Part shown: positions 1 to 6,654 of the stretch, one piece after another
How positions within the stretch are numbered: position 1 is the first letter of the stretch
How the letters are laid out: every line of letters begins with the position of its first letter
From: Chloroflexota bacterium
GTDB lineage: Bacteria > Chloroflexota > Limnocylindria > Limnocylindrales > CSP1-4
Assembly (NCBI GenBank): GCA_021801545.1
Contig: JAJYXX010000399.1
Coordinates: 1-12,178, forward strand
Length of the DNA: 12,178 nt
Reading direction: 5' to 3'
Notes under the pieces: generated by a model
Databases searched by the model: none
Told to the model about the DNA's origin: nothing
What the model saw: the letters and a program-made list of their open reading frames with translations, nothing else
Program-made: the position numbers and the translations under genes

Positions 1-1306
1 CCACCGCGTGTCCGAGCGAGTGCCCGAGGTTGAGCGTGATCCGCCCGCCGCTGGCTCCCTGCTCGCGTTCATCCGCGCTCACGATCTCGACCTTCGCCCA
101 CGCGGCACGCTCGACGAGCTCGGCCACCGCGCCCGATTCGAACGCCGCAGCATCGCCCCGGGCGATCGCCTCGCCGTCGGTCTCGAGGAGCGCGAAGAGC
201 CGTTCGTCGCCGAGGACAGCCATCTTCACGGCCTCCCCGAGCGCCGCCCGCCGGTCGCGCTCGGGAAGACTCGCCACGAGGCCGACATCGATGACGACCG
301 CCTCCGGCTGGTGGAACGCCCCGACGAGGTTCTTGCCCTCCGGGAGGTCGACGGCGGTCTTGCCGCCGATCGCCGAGTCGATCTGGCCGACGAGGGTCGT
401 CGGGACGTGGACGAGTGGCACACCCCGCAGGTACGTCGCGGCGAGGAACCCGGCCGTGTCACCGAGCGCTCCGCCGCCGATCGCCACCAGCGGCTCGCCG
501 CGCTCCACCCGCAGCCGGGCCAGCTCCCGTGCGGCGGCCTCCACGACCGAGAGCCGCTTCGCCGCTTCGCCCTGCGGCAGCATGACGCGAACGACCGGCA
601 GCCCGCTCGCGGTGAGCTCGGCTGTCAGCCGTTCTCCCGCCGCGGCCCAGGCACCGGGCTCCGAGACGACGACCGCCCGTCGCGCCTCGAGTTGTGCCAG
701 CGTCTCGACGATGCCGGCCGTCGCGATCCCGTCGCCGATGACGATCCGGCCGATCCGGGTGCGGGCCCGCAGGAGCGTCGTCGAGGCGGCGGGTCCGGCC
801 TCGGCCAGGTGCTGGATCGTCGCGACGATGTCGGGCAGGTCCTCCACCCCGCTCACCCGGTGGGCGGCCGCGTAGAAGCGCTCCCTGGTCGCGGCGAGGG
901 CGCGGACCGCCGCGATTGGGTCCCGACCGGCCAGGAGGGGACGCTCGTGGGGGCTGCGCCGCAGCCGCTGGGCAACGACCTCGGGGCGGACGTCGAGCCA
1001 GACCGGGAGCCGGTCGCGATACAGGTGCCAGCGATTTCGCGGATCGATGACCGCACCGCCGCCGGTGGCCACGACGCGTCGAATCGTCCGGCCGGGGTCG
1101 GCAGGTCCGAGCGAGAGGACGGCCCGGCGCTCGCGCTCGCGGAAGCCGGCCTCACCCTCCTCGGCGAAGAGCTCGGGGATGCTCCGGCTGGCATCGGCGA
1201 CGATCGTCTCGTCGAGATCGACGAGCGTCGCGTCGAGGCGATGCGCGAGCCGACGAGCGACGACGCTCTTGCCGCTGCCGGGCAGGCCGACGAGGATGAC
1301 GTCCAT
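1..1306 (-). CDS. aroKB: Bifunctional shikimate kinase / 3-dehydroquinate synthase (3' end cut by window edge)
   Basis: One uninterrupted frame of 435 codons read from the ATG at 1306 to the left edge; I translated it throughout and saw no stop. Residues 1-160 are shikimate kinase (shikimate + ATP to shikimate 3-phosphate): P-loop GLPGSGKS at 7-14, DLD shikimate-binding motif at 30-32, R56, TGGGAV at 81-86, lid arginine in RPLL near 122. After a short linker, residues from about 180 are 3-dehydroquinate synthase (DAHP to 3-dehydroquinate, NAD and metal dependent): GGGALGD at 277-283, VPTTL at 301-305, GGKTAVD from 314, GEAVK with the metal-ligand Glu at 358, and NLGHSLGH with the ligand His at 429. 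The last part of AroB, with the final metal-ligand His, lies outside the window. The start is 8 nt after the aroC stop, with a GAGGCGG-like ribosome site. Such fusions are known, for example in Thermotoga; here the fusion itself is directly visible. Confidence 0.95.
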   Translation of the reverse strand, partial: MDVILVGLPGSGKSVVARRLAHRLDATLVDLDETIVADASRSIPELFAEEGEAGFRERERRAVLSLGPADPGRTIRRVVATGGGAVIDPRNRWHLYRDRLPVWLDVRPEVVAQRLRRSPHERPLLAGRDPIAAVRALAATRERFYAAAHRVSGVEDLPDIVATIQHLAEAGPAASTTLLRARTRIGRIVIGDGIATAGIVETLAQLEARRAVVVSEPGAWAAAGERLTAELTASGLPVVRVMLPQGEAAKRLSVVEAAARELARLRVERGEPLVAIGGGALGDTAGFLAATYLRGVPLVHVPTTLVGQIDSAIGGKTAVDLPEGKNLVGAFHQPEAVVIDVGLVASLPERDRRAALGEAVKMAVLGDERLFALLETDGEAIARGDAAAFESGAVAELVERAAWAKVEIVSADEREQGASGGRITLNLGHSLGHAV

Positions 1307-1314
1307 CGGCCGCC

Positions 1315-2643
1315 TCAGTCGTCTCCCCCGGAACCGGCCTCGGCCCCGCTGGCGTTTCCGGGCTCGTCGCCGGCAGACCCACCCGCCCCCTCGGCTGATC
1401 GTTCGCCGGTCCGTCCGCCGGGCCGCGGCGCCTCGGGCGCCCGTGCGATCCGGGCCAGGTAGTGTTCGAGGTTGTCGTGCGTCTCGTCGAGCGAGTCGCC
1501 ACCGAACTTGGCGAGGACGAAGTCGACGAGGGTGAGCATCACCATCGCCTCGCCGACGACCCCGGCCGCGGGGACGACGCTGATGTCGCTCCGCTCGTAG
1601 TGCGCCTTCTCCACCGGCTGGCCGGTCACGAGGTCGGCCGATGGGAGCGGGCGAGCGAGCGTCGAGATCGGCTTCACGGCGCCCCGGACGACGATCGGCT
1701 CGCCGTTCGAGACCCCACCGGTCAGTCCGCCGGCGTTGTTCGTGCGGTGGATCCAGCGCCCGTCGTCGGTCCGTCGCTCGATGACGTCGTGGACGGCCGA
1801 GCCGAACCGACGGGTCTGTTCGAAGCCGAGCCCGAACTCGACGCCCTTGACGATGTTGATGCTCATCACGGCCGCCGCGAGCGCGGCATCGAGTCGCCGG
1901 TCCCAGTGGGCGTAGCTGCCGAGCCCGACCGGCACGCCACGGGCGACGACCTCGAACACGCCACCCACCGTATCGCCGTTCGCGCGCGCCTCGTCGATCC
2001 GGGCGATCATCTGCGCCTCTGCTTCCGGATCCGGGCAGCGGAGCGGGCTCGCGTCCGCTTCCTCGCGCGTCCGCGTGCAGCGGGCCGGATCGACGGTCAC
2101 GCCGCCGACCTCGGCGGTGAACGACCAGACCTCGATCCCGAGCTGGTCGAGAAACGCCCGGGCGACGGCGCCGGCCGCGACCCGGGCAGCCGTCTCGCGC
2201 GCGGACGCGCGCTCCAGGACGTTCCGGACGTCGTTGAACCCGTACTTCAGTGCCCCGGCAAGGTCGGCGTGCCCCGGCCGGACGCGGGTGACGGGGAGCG
2301 CCCGGCGGTTCCCCTCGGCAGCCATCGCCTCGAGCGCGGCGGCCTCCTCGTCGGAGAGCGGCTCGACCTGCATGACGCGGGTCCAGTTCTCCCAGTCGCG
2401 GTTCCGGACGAGCAGGAGGATCGGCGAGCCGAGCGTCCGGCCGTGCCGGACGCCAGCCAGGATCTCCGCCTGGTCGTGCTCGATCGCCTGACGCGCCCCC
2501 CGGCCGTAGCCGCGCTGGCGGCGCGCGAGATCGACCGCGATCTGGTCGGCGGTGATGGGCAGCCCGGCAGGGATCCCCTCGAGCGTCGCGCTGAGCGCCT
2601 GCCCGTGCGACTCACCGGCCGTCAGGAAGCGGAACGCGCCCAC
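1315..2643 (-). CDS. aroC: Chorismate synthase with disordered C-terminal tail
   Basis: Converts 5-enolpyruvylshikimate 3-phosphate to chorismate with reduced FMN, the last common step of aromatic synthesis. The 442-residue product shows the family signatures: GESHG at 10-14 with the active-site His13, RRQRGYGRGARQ at 41-52, RPGHADL carrying the second catalytic His, RASARETAAR, TNNAGGLTGGVSNGEP, and the conserved end GGDSLDETHDNLEHY. The usual length is about 360-400; the excess is a tail from about residue 400 rich in Gly, Ala, Glu and Asp, predicted disordered, ending GGDD. The start is GTG, one base after the aroE stop (TGACGTG), and no strong Shine-Dalgarno is seen, so translational coupling to aroE is likely. 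Third enzyme from the end of the visible aro operon. Confidence 0.96.
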   Translation of the reverse strand: MGAFRFLTAGESHGQALSATLEGIPAGLPITADQIAVDLARRQRGYGRGARQAIEHDQAEILAGVRHGRTLGSPILLLVRNRDWENWTRVMQVEPLSDEEAAALEAMAAEGNRRALPVTRVRPGHADLAGALKYGFNDVRNVLERASARETAARVAAGAVARAFLDQLGIEVWSFTAEVGGVTVDPARCTRTREEADASPLRCPDPEAEAQMIARIDEARANGDTVGGVFEVVARGVPVGLGSYAHWDRRLDAALAAAVMSINIVKGVEFGLGFEQTRRFGSAVHDVIERRTDDGRWIHRTNNAGGLTGGVSNGEPIVVRGAVKPISTLARPLPSADLVTGQPVEKAHYERSDISVVPAAGVVGEAMVMLTLVDFVLAKFGGDSLDETHDNLEHYLARIARAPEAPRPGGRTGERSAEGAGGSAGDEPGNASGAEAGSGGDD

Positions 2644-2644
2644 G

Positions 2645-3565
2645 TCAGGCCGGCGTGCCGCCCGAGCCGGCCGGCGTCTCCGCCGTGGCCGGCTCCGTCC
2701 CGACCGGCTCCCCTTCGGCGGAGCGGATCCCGCCGGCCCGCGCCTCGATCAGCTTCCGGTGCATCAGCTCGAGCGGCGCGGGCTGGCCGGTCCAGAGGGT
2801 GAAGGCGGCCGCGCCCTGGTGGAGGAGCATCAGCTCGCCGTCCATGACCGTGCACCCAACCGCCTCGGCGTCGCGGAGGAGCTTCGTGTGCCGGTAGATC
2901 AGGTCGAGCACGAGCAGATCCGGCGGGATCAACTCGGCCTCGATCGGGCTCTCGTCACCCTGGAGCCCGATCGAGGTTGCATTGATGAGCACCTTCGTCC
3001 TGGCCAGCTCGGCCTCGATGACCGATTCGTGCCAGGGCATCGCCCGGAGCTCCATGTGCGCGGCGCTCTTGCCGAAGTGGCGGACGAGCGCCTCGGCCCG
3101 GTGGAGATGGCGGTTGAAGACGATCACCCGCTGGAAGCCTTCGGTGATCAGCCCGTGAACGACCGCGCGTGCCCCTCCGCCGGCGCCGAGGACCACCGCC
3201 TGGCGTGGCATCTTCTGCTTGCCGACGAGCCGGTCGAGAGCGACCTTGAAGCCTGGCACATCGGTGTTGTGCCCGACGAGGCGCTTGCCCTCGCGGGTGA
3301 TCGTGTTCACGGCCCCGGTCGCGTGGGCGTCCTCGGTCAGGCGGTCGACGAGCGGTACGACCCGCTCCTTGTGGGGGATCGTGACGTTGGCGCCGAGAAA
3401 CCCGTCCGTCCTGAGCTGGGCGATCGCCTCGGCGAGCTGCAGCGGCGTCCGGTCCCAGAGTTCGTACGTCGCGTCGATGCCGAGGGCGTCGAAGGCGGCC
3501 TGCTGCATCGCGCCCGAGAGCGAATGGGAGACCGGGTGGCCGATGAGGACCACGCGCTTCGTCAT
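2645..3565 (-). CDS. aroE: Shikimate dehydrogenase (NADP+)
   Basis: Reduces 3-dehydroshikimate to shikimate in the cytoplasm. The 306-residue protein has the shikimate-binding GHPVSHSLS at 9-17, ANVTIPHK at 59-66 with the catalytic Lys66, GAVNT at 84-88 with Asn87, and GHNTD at 98-102 with catalytic Asp102. The nucleotide fold has LGAGGGARAV and then NRHLHRA, matching the NRTxxRA clamp that favours NADP. LINATSIGL and the end GELMLLHQGAAAF are also typical. The family is about 270-290 long; the extra roughly 25 residues are a Gly/Ala/Pro/Glu-rich tail. Its ATG overlaps the aroA stop as ATGA (3562-3565), a sign of translational coupling, and its own stop is one base before aroC. Confidence 0.96.
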   Translation of the reverse strand: MTKRVVLIGHPVSHSLSGAMQQAAFDALGIDATYELWDRTPLQLAEAIAQLRTDGFLGANVTIPHKERVVPLVDRLTEDAHATGAVNTITREGKRLVGHNTDVPGFKVALDRLVGKQKMPRQAVVLGAGGGARAVVHGLITEGFQRVIVFNRHLHRAEALVRHFGKSAAHMELRAMPWHESVIEAELARTKVLINATSIGLQGDESPIEAELIPPDLLVLDLIYRHTKLLRDAEAVGCTVMDGELMLLHQGAAAFTLWTGQPAPLELMHRKLIEARAGGIRSAEGEPVGTEPATAETPAGSGGTPA

Positions 3566-4980
3566 GCTCGCACCCTTTCGAGTTCGCTGAAGAAGCCCGG
3601 GTAGGAGATCGAGGCGCTGTCCGGCTGGCGGACGATCGTCTCCCCGCGGGCGATGAGGCCGGCCACGGCGAACGTCATCGCCAGCCGGTGGTCGTCGTGG
3701 CTCTCGGTGATCGCGCCGGAGAGAATCCGCGGCCCCGTGATGCGCAGATCATCGCCTTCCACCTCGACCCGTGCGCCGAGCGCCTCGAGGCCGGCCGTGA
3801 TGCCGGCGATCCGATCCGATTCCTTGTGCCGGAGCTCGCCCGCGCCGCGGATGAGCGTCGTCCCGTGGGCCTGGGTGGCGGCGAGGCAGAGGACCGGGAT
3901 CTCGTCGATCGCCGCCGCGACATCGGCCGGCCCGAGCTCGATCGCCTCGAGGCGACTGCTCGTCACCACCAGGTCGGCGAGCGGTTCGCCGATGCCATCG
4001 TCCGGCCGAGTGGTTCGCTCCTCGATCCGGGCGCCCATGCGCCGGAGGATGTCGATGACCGCCCGGCGCGTCGGGTTGACACCGACGTCGTGGATCGTCA
4101 GCTCCGCGTCCGGGTGGATCGTCGCGGCGACGAGCCAGAAAGCGGCAGCCGAGACGTCCCCGGGTACCCGCTCGTCGATCGCTCGCACCGGCACTCCTCC
4201 CTCGACGCTCCACGAGACCCCGCCGGGCGATCCCGACGTTCCCGCCACCGCGCGCGTGACGGGGACGCCGCGCGCCCGCAGCATCCGCTCGGTGTGATCC
4301 CGGGTTGCGACCGTCTCGCGGACCGTCGTCCGCCCGTCGGCTCGCAGCCCGGCCAGCAGGATCGCCGACTTCACCTGCGCACTCGGCACGGACGTCGCGA
4401 CGTCGATCGCCCGGAGCGGGGTGCGACCGACCACGGTCAACGGGGGAAGGGAGTCGTTCCGGCGGGCACTGAGCACGGCGCCCATCGAGCGCAGCGGTTC
4501 GATGATACGGGCGACCGGCCGGCGGCGCAACGATGTATCGCCGTCGAGAACGGCATACATCGGCAGCCCGGCGAGCATGCCGGCCGTCAGCCGGAGGCTC
4601 GTCCCGGAGTTGCCGCAGTCGAGGACCCCGTCCGGCTCGTCGAGGCTGTCCGCCCCGGGCGAGACGACGAGGTAGTCGACCGTCCGGCCATCCTCACACA
4701 CTCGCTCGGCCCGGACGCCGAGGCGGCGGACGATCCCTGCCGTCGAGCGGACGTCGGCGCCGTCCCCGGCCGCCTCGATCCGGCTCTCGCCCTCGGCCAG
4801 GGCGGCGAGCAGGAGGGCGCGGTGGCTGATCGACTTGTCGCCGGGCAGACGGATGTCACCCCGCAGCCGGGCGGCCGGGCGGATGACAGCCTCCGTGGCC
4901 GGGGCAGGGGCTGGGGCAGGTTCGGCAGTCGCTCGAGTCCCGTCGCCCGTCGCCCGGGGCTCGTTTCGCCACGCGGTCAA
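3562..4980 (-). CDS. aroA: 3-phosphoshikimate 1-carboxyvinyltransferase (EPSP synthase), class II-type motifs
   Basis: Transfers enolpyruvyl from PEP to shikimate 3-phosphate. Motifs: LPGDKSISHR at 45-54 (substrate Lys49), DCGNSGTSLR at 121-130, PSAQVKSA at 199-206, RDHTE at 227-231, VNPTR at 301-305, IDEIP at 358-362 with the catalytic acid region, RHKESDR at 384-390, and SHDDHRLAM at 427-435. GDKS, SAQVK, RDHTE and NPTR are the four motifs used to define class II EPSP synthases. The Gly of NSGT is kept, and Leu follows the Arg where class I enzymes have Pro. The 472-residue length includes a 31-residue N-terminal extension with a Pro-Ala run. The start is TTG at 4980 overlapping the aroF stop (TTGA); I found no ATG or GTG between it and the conserved domain, so TTG is probable but not proved. 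Confidence 0.94.
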   Translation of the reverse strand: MTAWRNEPRATGDGTRATAEPAPAPAPATEAVIRPAARLRGDIRLPGDKSISHRALLLAALAEGESRIEAAGDGADVRSTAGIVRRLGVRAERVCEDGRTVDYLVVSPGADSLDEPDGVLDCGNSGTSLRLTAGMLAGLPMYAVLDGDTSLRRRPVARIIEPLRSMGAVLSARRNDSLPPLTVVGRTPLRAIDVATSVPSAQVKSAILLAGLRADGRTTVRETVATRDHTERMLRARGVPVTRAVAGTSGSPGGVSWSVEGGVPVRAIDERVPGDVSAAAFWLVAATIHPDAELTIHDVGVNPTRRAVIDILRRMGARIEERTTRPDDGIGEPLADLVVTSSRLEAIELGPADVAAAIDEIPVLCLAATQAHGTTLIRGAGELRHKESDRIAGITAGLEALGARVEVEGDDLRITGPRILSGAITESHDDHRLAMTFAVAGLIARGETIVRQPDSASISYPGFFSELERVRA

Positions 4981-6053
4981 TGCTTGCTCGTCCCGCCGAC
5001 TCCCAGGGCGGCCGTCGAGAGGACCGGGTCGCCGTGGAGATGGCGCACGTGCTCGTGGATCGGCCGGAGGGCGGTCATCATCGAGGCGAAGCCCTCGAAC
5101 GTCAGCTGCTGTTCGGCGTCGGACAGGGCCTCCTCCGGATGCGGGTGGACCTCGACCATGATGCCGTCGGCCCCGACCGCCACCCCGGCCAGGGCGAGCG
5201 GCTTGACGAGCCAGCGCTTCCCCGTTGCATGGGAAGGATCGACGATAACCGGCAGGTGAGTGAGGTGGTGGAGGAGCGGCACGGCCGCGATGTCGAGCGT
5301 GTTCCGCGTGTACGTCTCGAAGGTTCGGATCCCGCGCTCACAGAGGATCACGTTCGGGTTGCCCGATGAGACGATGTACTCGGCAGCCATCAGCCACTCC
5401 TCGATCGTGGCCCCGTAGCCGCGCTTGAGCATCACCGGCCGCTGGACCCGCCCGACGGCTGTCAGCAGCGAGTAGTTCTGCATGTTCCGGGTGCCGATCT
5501 GGAGGATGTCCGCGTACTCCTGGACGATGTCGACCTGGCTCGGCTCCATCACCTCCGTGATCACCGGCAGGCCCGTCCGTTCGCGTGCCTCGGCAAGGTA
5601 GCGCAGGGCCTCGACGCCGAGGCCCTGGAAGCTGTACGGGCTCGTGCGCGGCTTGAAGGCCCCGCCACGGAGGATCGTCGCCCCGGCCGCCCGGACGGCG
5701 TCGGCGGTCTCGAACAACTGCTCCCGGCTCTCGACCGAGCAGGGTCCGGCCATGATCGTCAGCGAGCCGTCACCGATCACTGCGTCGAGGACCCGGATGA
5801 CGGTGTCCTGGGGATGGAACTCGCGCGAGGAAAGCTTGAAGGGGCGGCTGATCGGGGTGACCGACTCGACCCCGGCCAGCGCGGCCAGCTGGCTCATCAG
5901 CCTGGCCTTCTGGTCCCCGACCTCGCCGACCACGGCGATGACCACGTGGTCGCCCGACCGGTGGTCGAACGGCGTCAGCCCCTCGGCGAGGATGTGGCTC
6001 TTCACGCCGTTGACCTCCGCCTCGCCGGCGTTGCTCGCCATCACCACGAACAT
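4977..6053 (-). CDS. aroF: 3-deoxy-7-phosphoheptulonate (DAHP) synthase, type I-beta with N-terminal regulatory domain
   Basis: Condenses PEP with erythrose 4-phosphate, the committed step into the shikimate pathway. Residues 1-75 form a ferredoxin-like/ACT-like domain (starts MFVV, like the Thermotoga maritima enzyme), followed by SREFHPQDT at 76-84. The barrel has AGPCSVES at 102-109, KPRTSPYSFQG at 134-144, LKRG at 209-212, CERGIRTFE at 238-246 and DPSHATG at 272-278. Metal ligands are Cys105, His275, Glu301 and Asp312, each at the T. maritima position plus three. In that family the N-terminal domain binds aromatic amino acids and closes the active site, so feedback inhibition is likely. 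A tail of about 20 residues is extra. ATG start, with GAGAGGA about 10 nt upstream. First gene of the operon, behind a predicted attenuator. Confidence 0.96.
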   Translation of the reverse strand: MFVVMASNAGEAEVNGVKSHILAEGLTPFDHRSGDHVVIAVVGEVGDQKARLMSQLAALAGVESVTPISRPFKLSSREFHPQDTVIRVLDAVIGDGSLTIMAGPCSVESREQLFETADAVRAAGATILRGGAFKPRTSPYSFQGLGVEALRYLAEARERTGLPVITEVMEPSQVDIVQEYADILQIGTRNMQNYSLLTAVGRVQRPVMLKRGYGATIEEWLMAAEYIVSSGNPNVILCERGIRTFETYTRNTLDIAAVPLLHHLTHLPVIVDPSHATGKRWLVKPLALAGVAVGADGIMVEVHPHPEEALSDAEQQLTFEGFASMMTALRPIHEHVRHLHGDPVLSTAALGVGGTSKH

Positions 6054-6131
6054 CGCGTGTCGTCCTCTCTCTCGGTCGCGGCTCCTGCCGCGGGCACCGG
6101 CCCGGTCGGAATGCCGGCTCCAACCGGGGCC

Positions 6132-6163
6132 AAAGAAAAAAGCAGAGGTCGCGACCTCTGCTT
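6132..6163 (-). terminator. Rho-independent terminator (attenuator) ahead of aroF
   Basis: Positions 6140-6163 are a perfect 24-nt inverted repeat, which folds as a 10-bp stem with a CGCG loop. On the minus strand it is followed directly by six T residues, then C and TTT (6141 down to 6132). The T tract exists only in the minus direction, so it acts on transcription toward aroF. It lies between the leader peptide and the aroF start (79 nt upstream of the ATG), inside the transcribed leader, which makes it an attenuator rather than an end-of-gene terminator. Confidence 0.85.
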
Positions 6164-6170
6164 CATCCCG

Positions 6171-6205
6171 GCACGACCCGTGCTCCCGGGGCCCCTGCCC
6201 CGGGA
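6171..6205 (-). other. GC-rich leader RNA hairpins between leader peptide and terminator
   Basis: Read on the minus strand, 6205-6184 forms a 9-bp stem (TCCCGGGGC with GCCCCGGGA, loop AGGG) five bases after the leader-peptide stop. 6183-6171 forms a 5-bp stem (GCACG / CGTGC, loop GGT). Competing pairings are visible: CCCGGCA at 6219-6213, in the last leader codons, with TGCCGGG at 6173-6167; and GGTCGTG (6177-6171 region) with CGCGACC in the loop and 3' arm of the terminator. These could be pause and antiterminator structures. Which fold dominates cannot be decided by eye. Confidence 0.5.
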
Positions 6206-6209
6206 ACGA

Positions 6210-6245
6210 TCATGCCGGGCTGTCGTAAAAGAAGATGTGTTGCAT
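6210..6245 (-). CDS. Phe/Tyr leader peptide of the aro operon (11 aa)
   Basis: The tiny frame encodes MQHIFFYDSPA and stop. Codons 5-7 are TTC TTT TAC, that is Phe-Phe-Tyr in a row, in an unusually AT-rich stretch for this sequence. It sits 6 nt after the expected transcription start of the TTGACA/TAAGGT promoter, so it would be translated from an almost leaderless mRNA; no clear Shine-Dalgarno is seen. A strong terminator follows 47 nt after its stop and aroF lies beyond. By analogy with the E. coli pheA and pheST leaders, stalling at Phe/Tyr codons when charged tRNA is scarce would favour readthrough into aroF-aroA-aroE-aroC-aroKB. The function is inferred from layout; translation is not shown. 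Confidence 0.75.
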   Translation of the reverse strand: MQHIFFYDSPA

Positions 6246-6257
6246 GTGCGTACCGGG

Positions 6258-6287
6258 ACCTTATCCGAGCAGCCCGTCCGGTGTCAA
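6258..6287 (-). promoter_or_regulatory. Promoter of the aro operon
   Basis: On the minus strand a perfect -35 TTGACA (6287-6282) is followed after 18 nt by TAAGGT (6263-6258), which fits the TANNNT -10 pattern of high-GC bacteria. An alternative -10 is GATAAG with a 16-nt spacer. Transcription would start near 6251, about 6 nt before the leader peptide ATG. Confidence 0.7.
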
Positions 6288-6332
6288 TTCACGGGTCTGT
6301 CAGTGTGGACGACCAGTGCCGGCACCCCGCCC

Positions 6333-6363
6333 CATCGACCCGCGACCGCCCGCATCGACCCGC
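6333..6363. repeat. Short direct repeat in the divergent aro / tRNA intergenic region
   Basis: The 11-mer CATCGACCCGC occurs at 6333-6343 and again at 6353-6363, 20 nt apart, about two helical turns. It lies upstream of the aro promoter and upstream of the tRNA-Ser promoter, so it could be an operator, but chance in GC-rich DNA is possible. The rest of 6288-6385 shows no gene. Confidence 0.35.
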
Positions 6364-6385
6364 TGCAGGCCGGCACCGGCGCCCA

Positions 6386-6394
6386 TGCTAGAAT
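6386..6394 (+). promoter_or_regulatory. Extended -10 promoter of the tRNA-Ser(GCT)/tRNA-Arg unit
   Basis: TGC-TAGAAT matches TGN-TANNNT. The predicted start lies about 10 nt before the tRNA. No good -35 is seen 17 nt upstream. tRNA-Arg, and possibly the following dehydrogenase gene, has no promoter of its own that I can see and may be co-transcribed. Confidence 0.5.
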
Positions 6395-6411
6395 CGCCGC
6401 CGCTGCTCGAC

Positions 6412-6503
6412 GGAGAGGTCGCATAGAGGTCTAGTGCAGCGGTTTGCTAAACCGCCAGGTGGGGTAACCTGCCTCGAGGGTTCGAATCCCTCCCTCTCCG
6501 CCA
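6412..6503 (+). tRNA. tRNA-Ser(GCT)
   Basis: Acceptor GGAGAGG (6412-6418) pairs with CCTCTCC (6493-6499), followed by discriminator G and an encoded CCA. Anticodon stem GCGGT/ACCGC encloses loop TTGCTAA, giving anticodon GCT at 6446-6448 (reads AGC/AGU). A long class II variable arm (GGTGGGGTAACCTGCC) and T arm GAGGG-TTCGAAT-CCCTC confirm serine. Confidence 0.97.
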
Positions 6504-6532
6504 GCCCATCCGGCTGGCGAACAGCGATGCGT

Positions 6533-6608
6533 GCGCCCGTAGCTCAGTGGATAGAGCGTCAGGTTGCGGACCTGAAGGCCGTGAGTTCGAGTCTCGCCGG
6601 GCGCGCCA
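6533..6608 (+). tRNA. tRNA-Arg(GCG), unusual anticodon
   Basis: Acceptor GCGCCCG (6533-6539) pairs with CGGGCGC (6598-6604); discriminator G and an encoded CCA follow. D arm AGCTCAGTGGATAGAGC includes the A20 typical of arginine tRNAs. Anticodon stem TCAGG/CCTGA holds loop TTGCGGA, so the anticodon is GCG at 6566-6568, reading CGC and CGU. Most bacteria use ACG (edited to ICG by TadA) for these codons, so GCG is noteworthy. The loop resembles the CCG/TCG arginine isoacceptors with G37, so it may derive from one of them. Confidence 0.95.
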
Positions 6609-6654
6609 CCCTCATCGCGCTCATCCGAATCCCTGGCTGATCGAGGAGGTGCCC

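Noticed and set aside
8..5259. Long plus-strand open frames opposite the aro genes (for example 8-1462, 1462-2802, 2552-3604, 3688-5259)
   Set aside because: They are antisense to genes with full family motifs and have Arg/Asp/Pro-rich low-information sequence, as expected from GC-rich codon bias on the opposite strand.
6140..6163. The 24-nt palindrome as an operator or a plus-strand terminator
   Set aside because: A T tract follows only in the minus direction and the plus-strand side has no T run, so a minus-strand terminator is the better reading.
6547..6654. Upstream extension of the dehydrogenase gene from 6547
   Set aside because: It translates the tRNA-Arg gene. GTG at 6655 with AGGAGG five bases upstream gives the usual Rossmann start.
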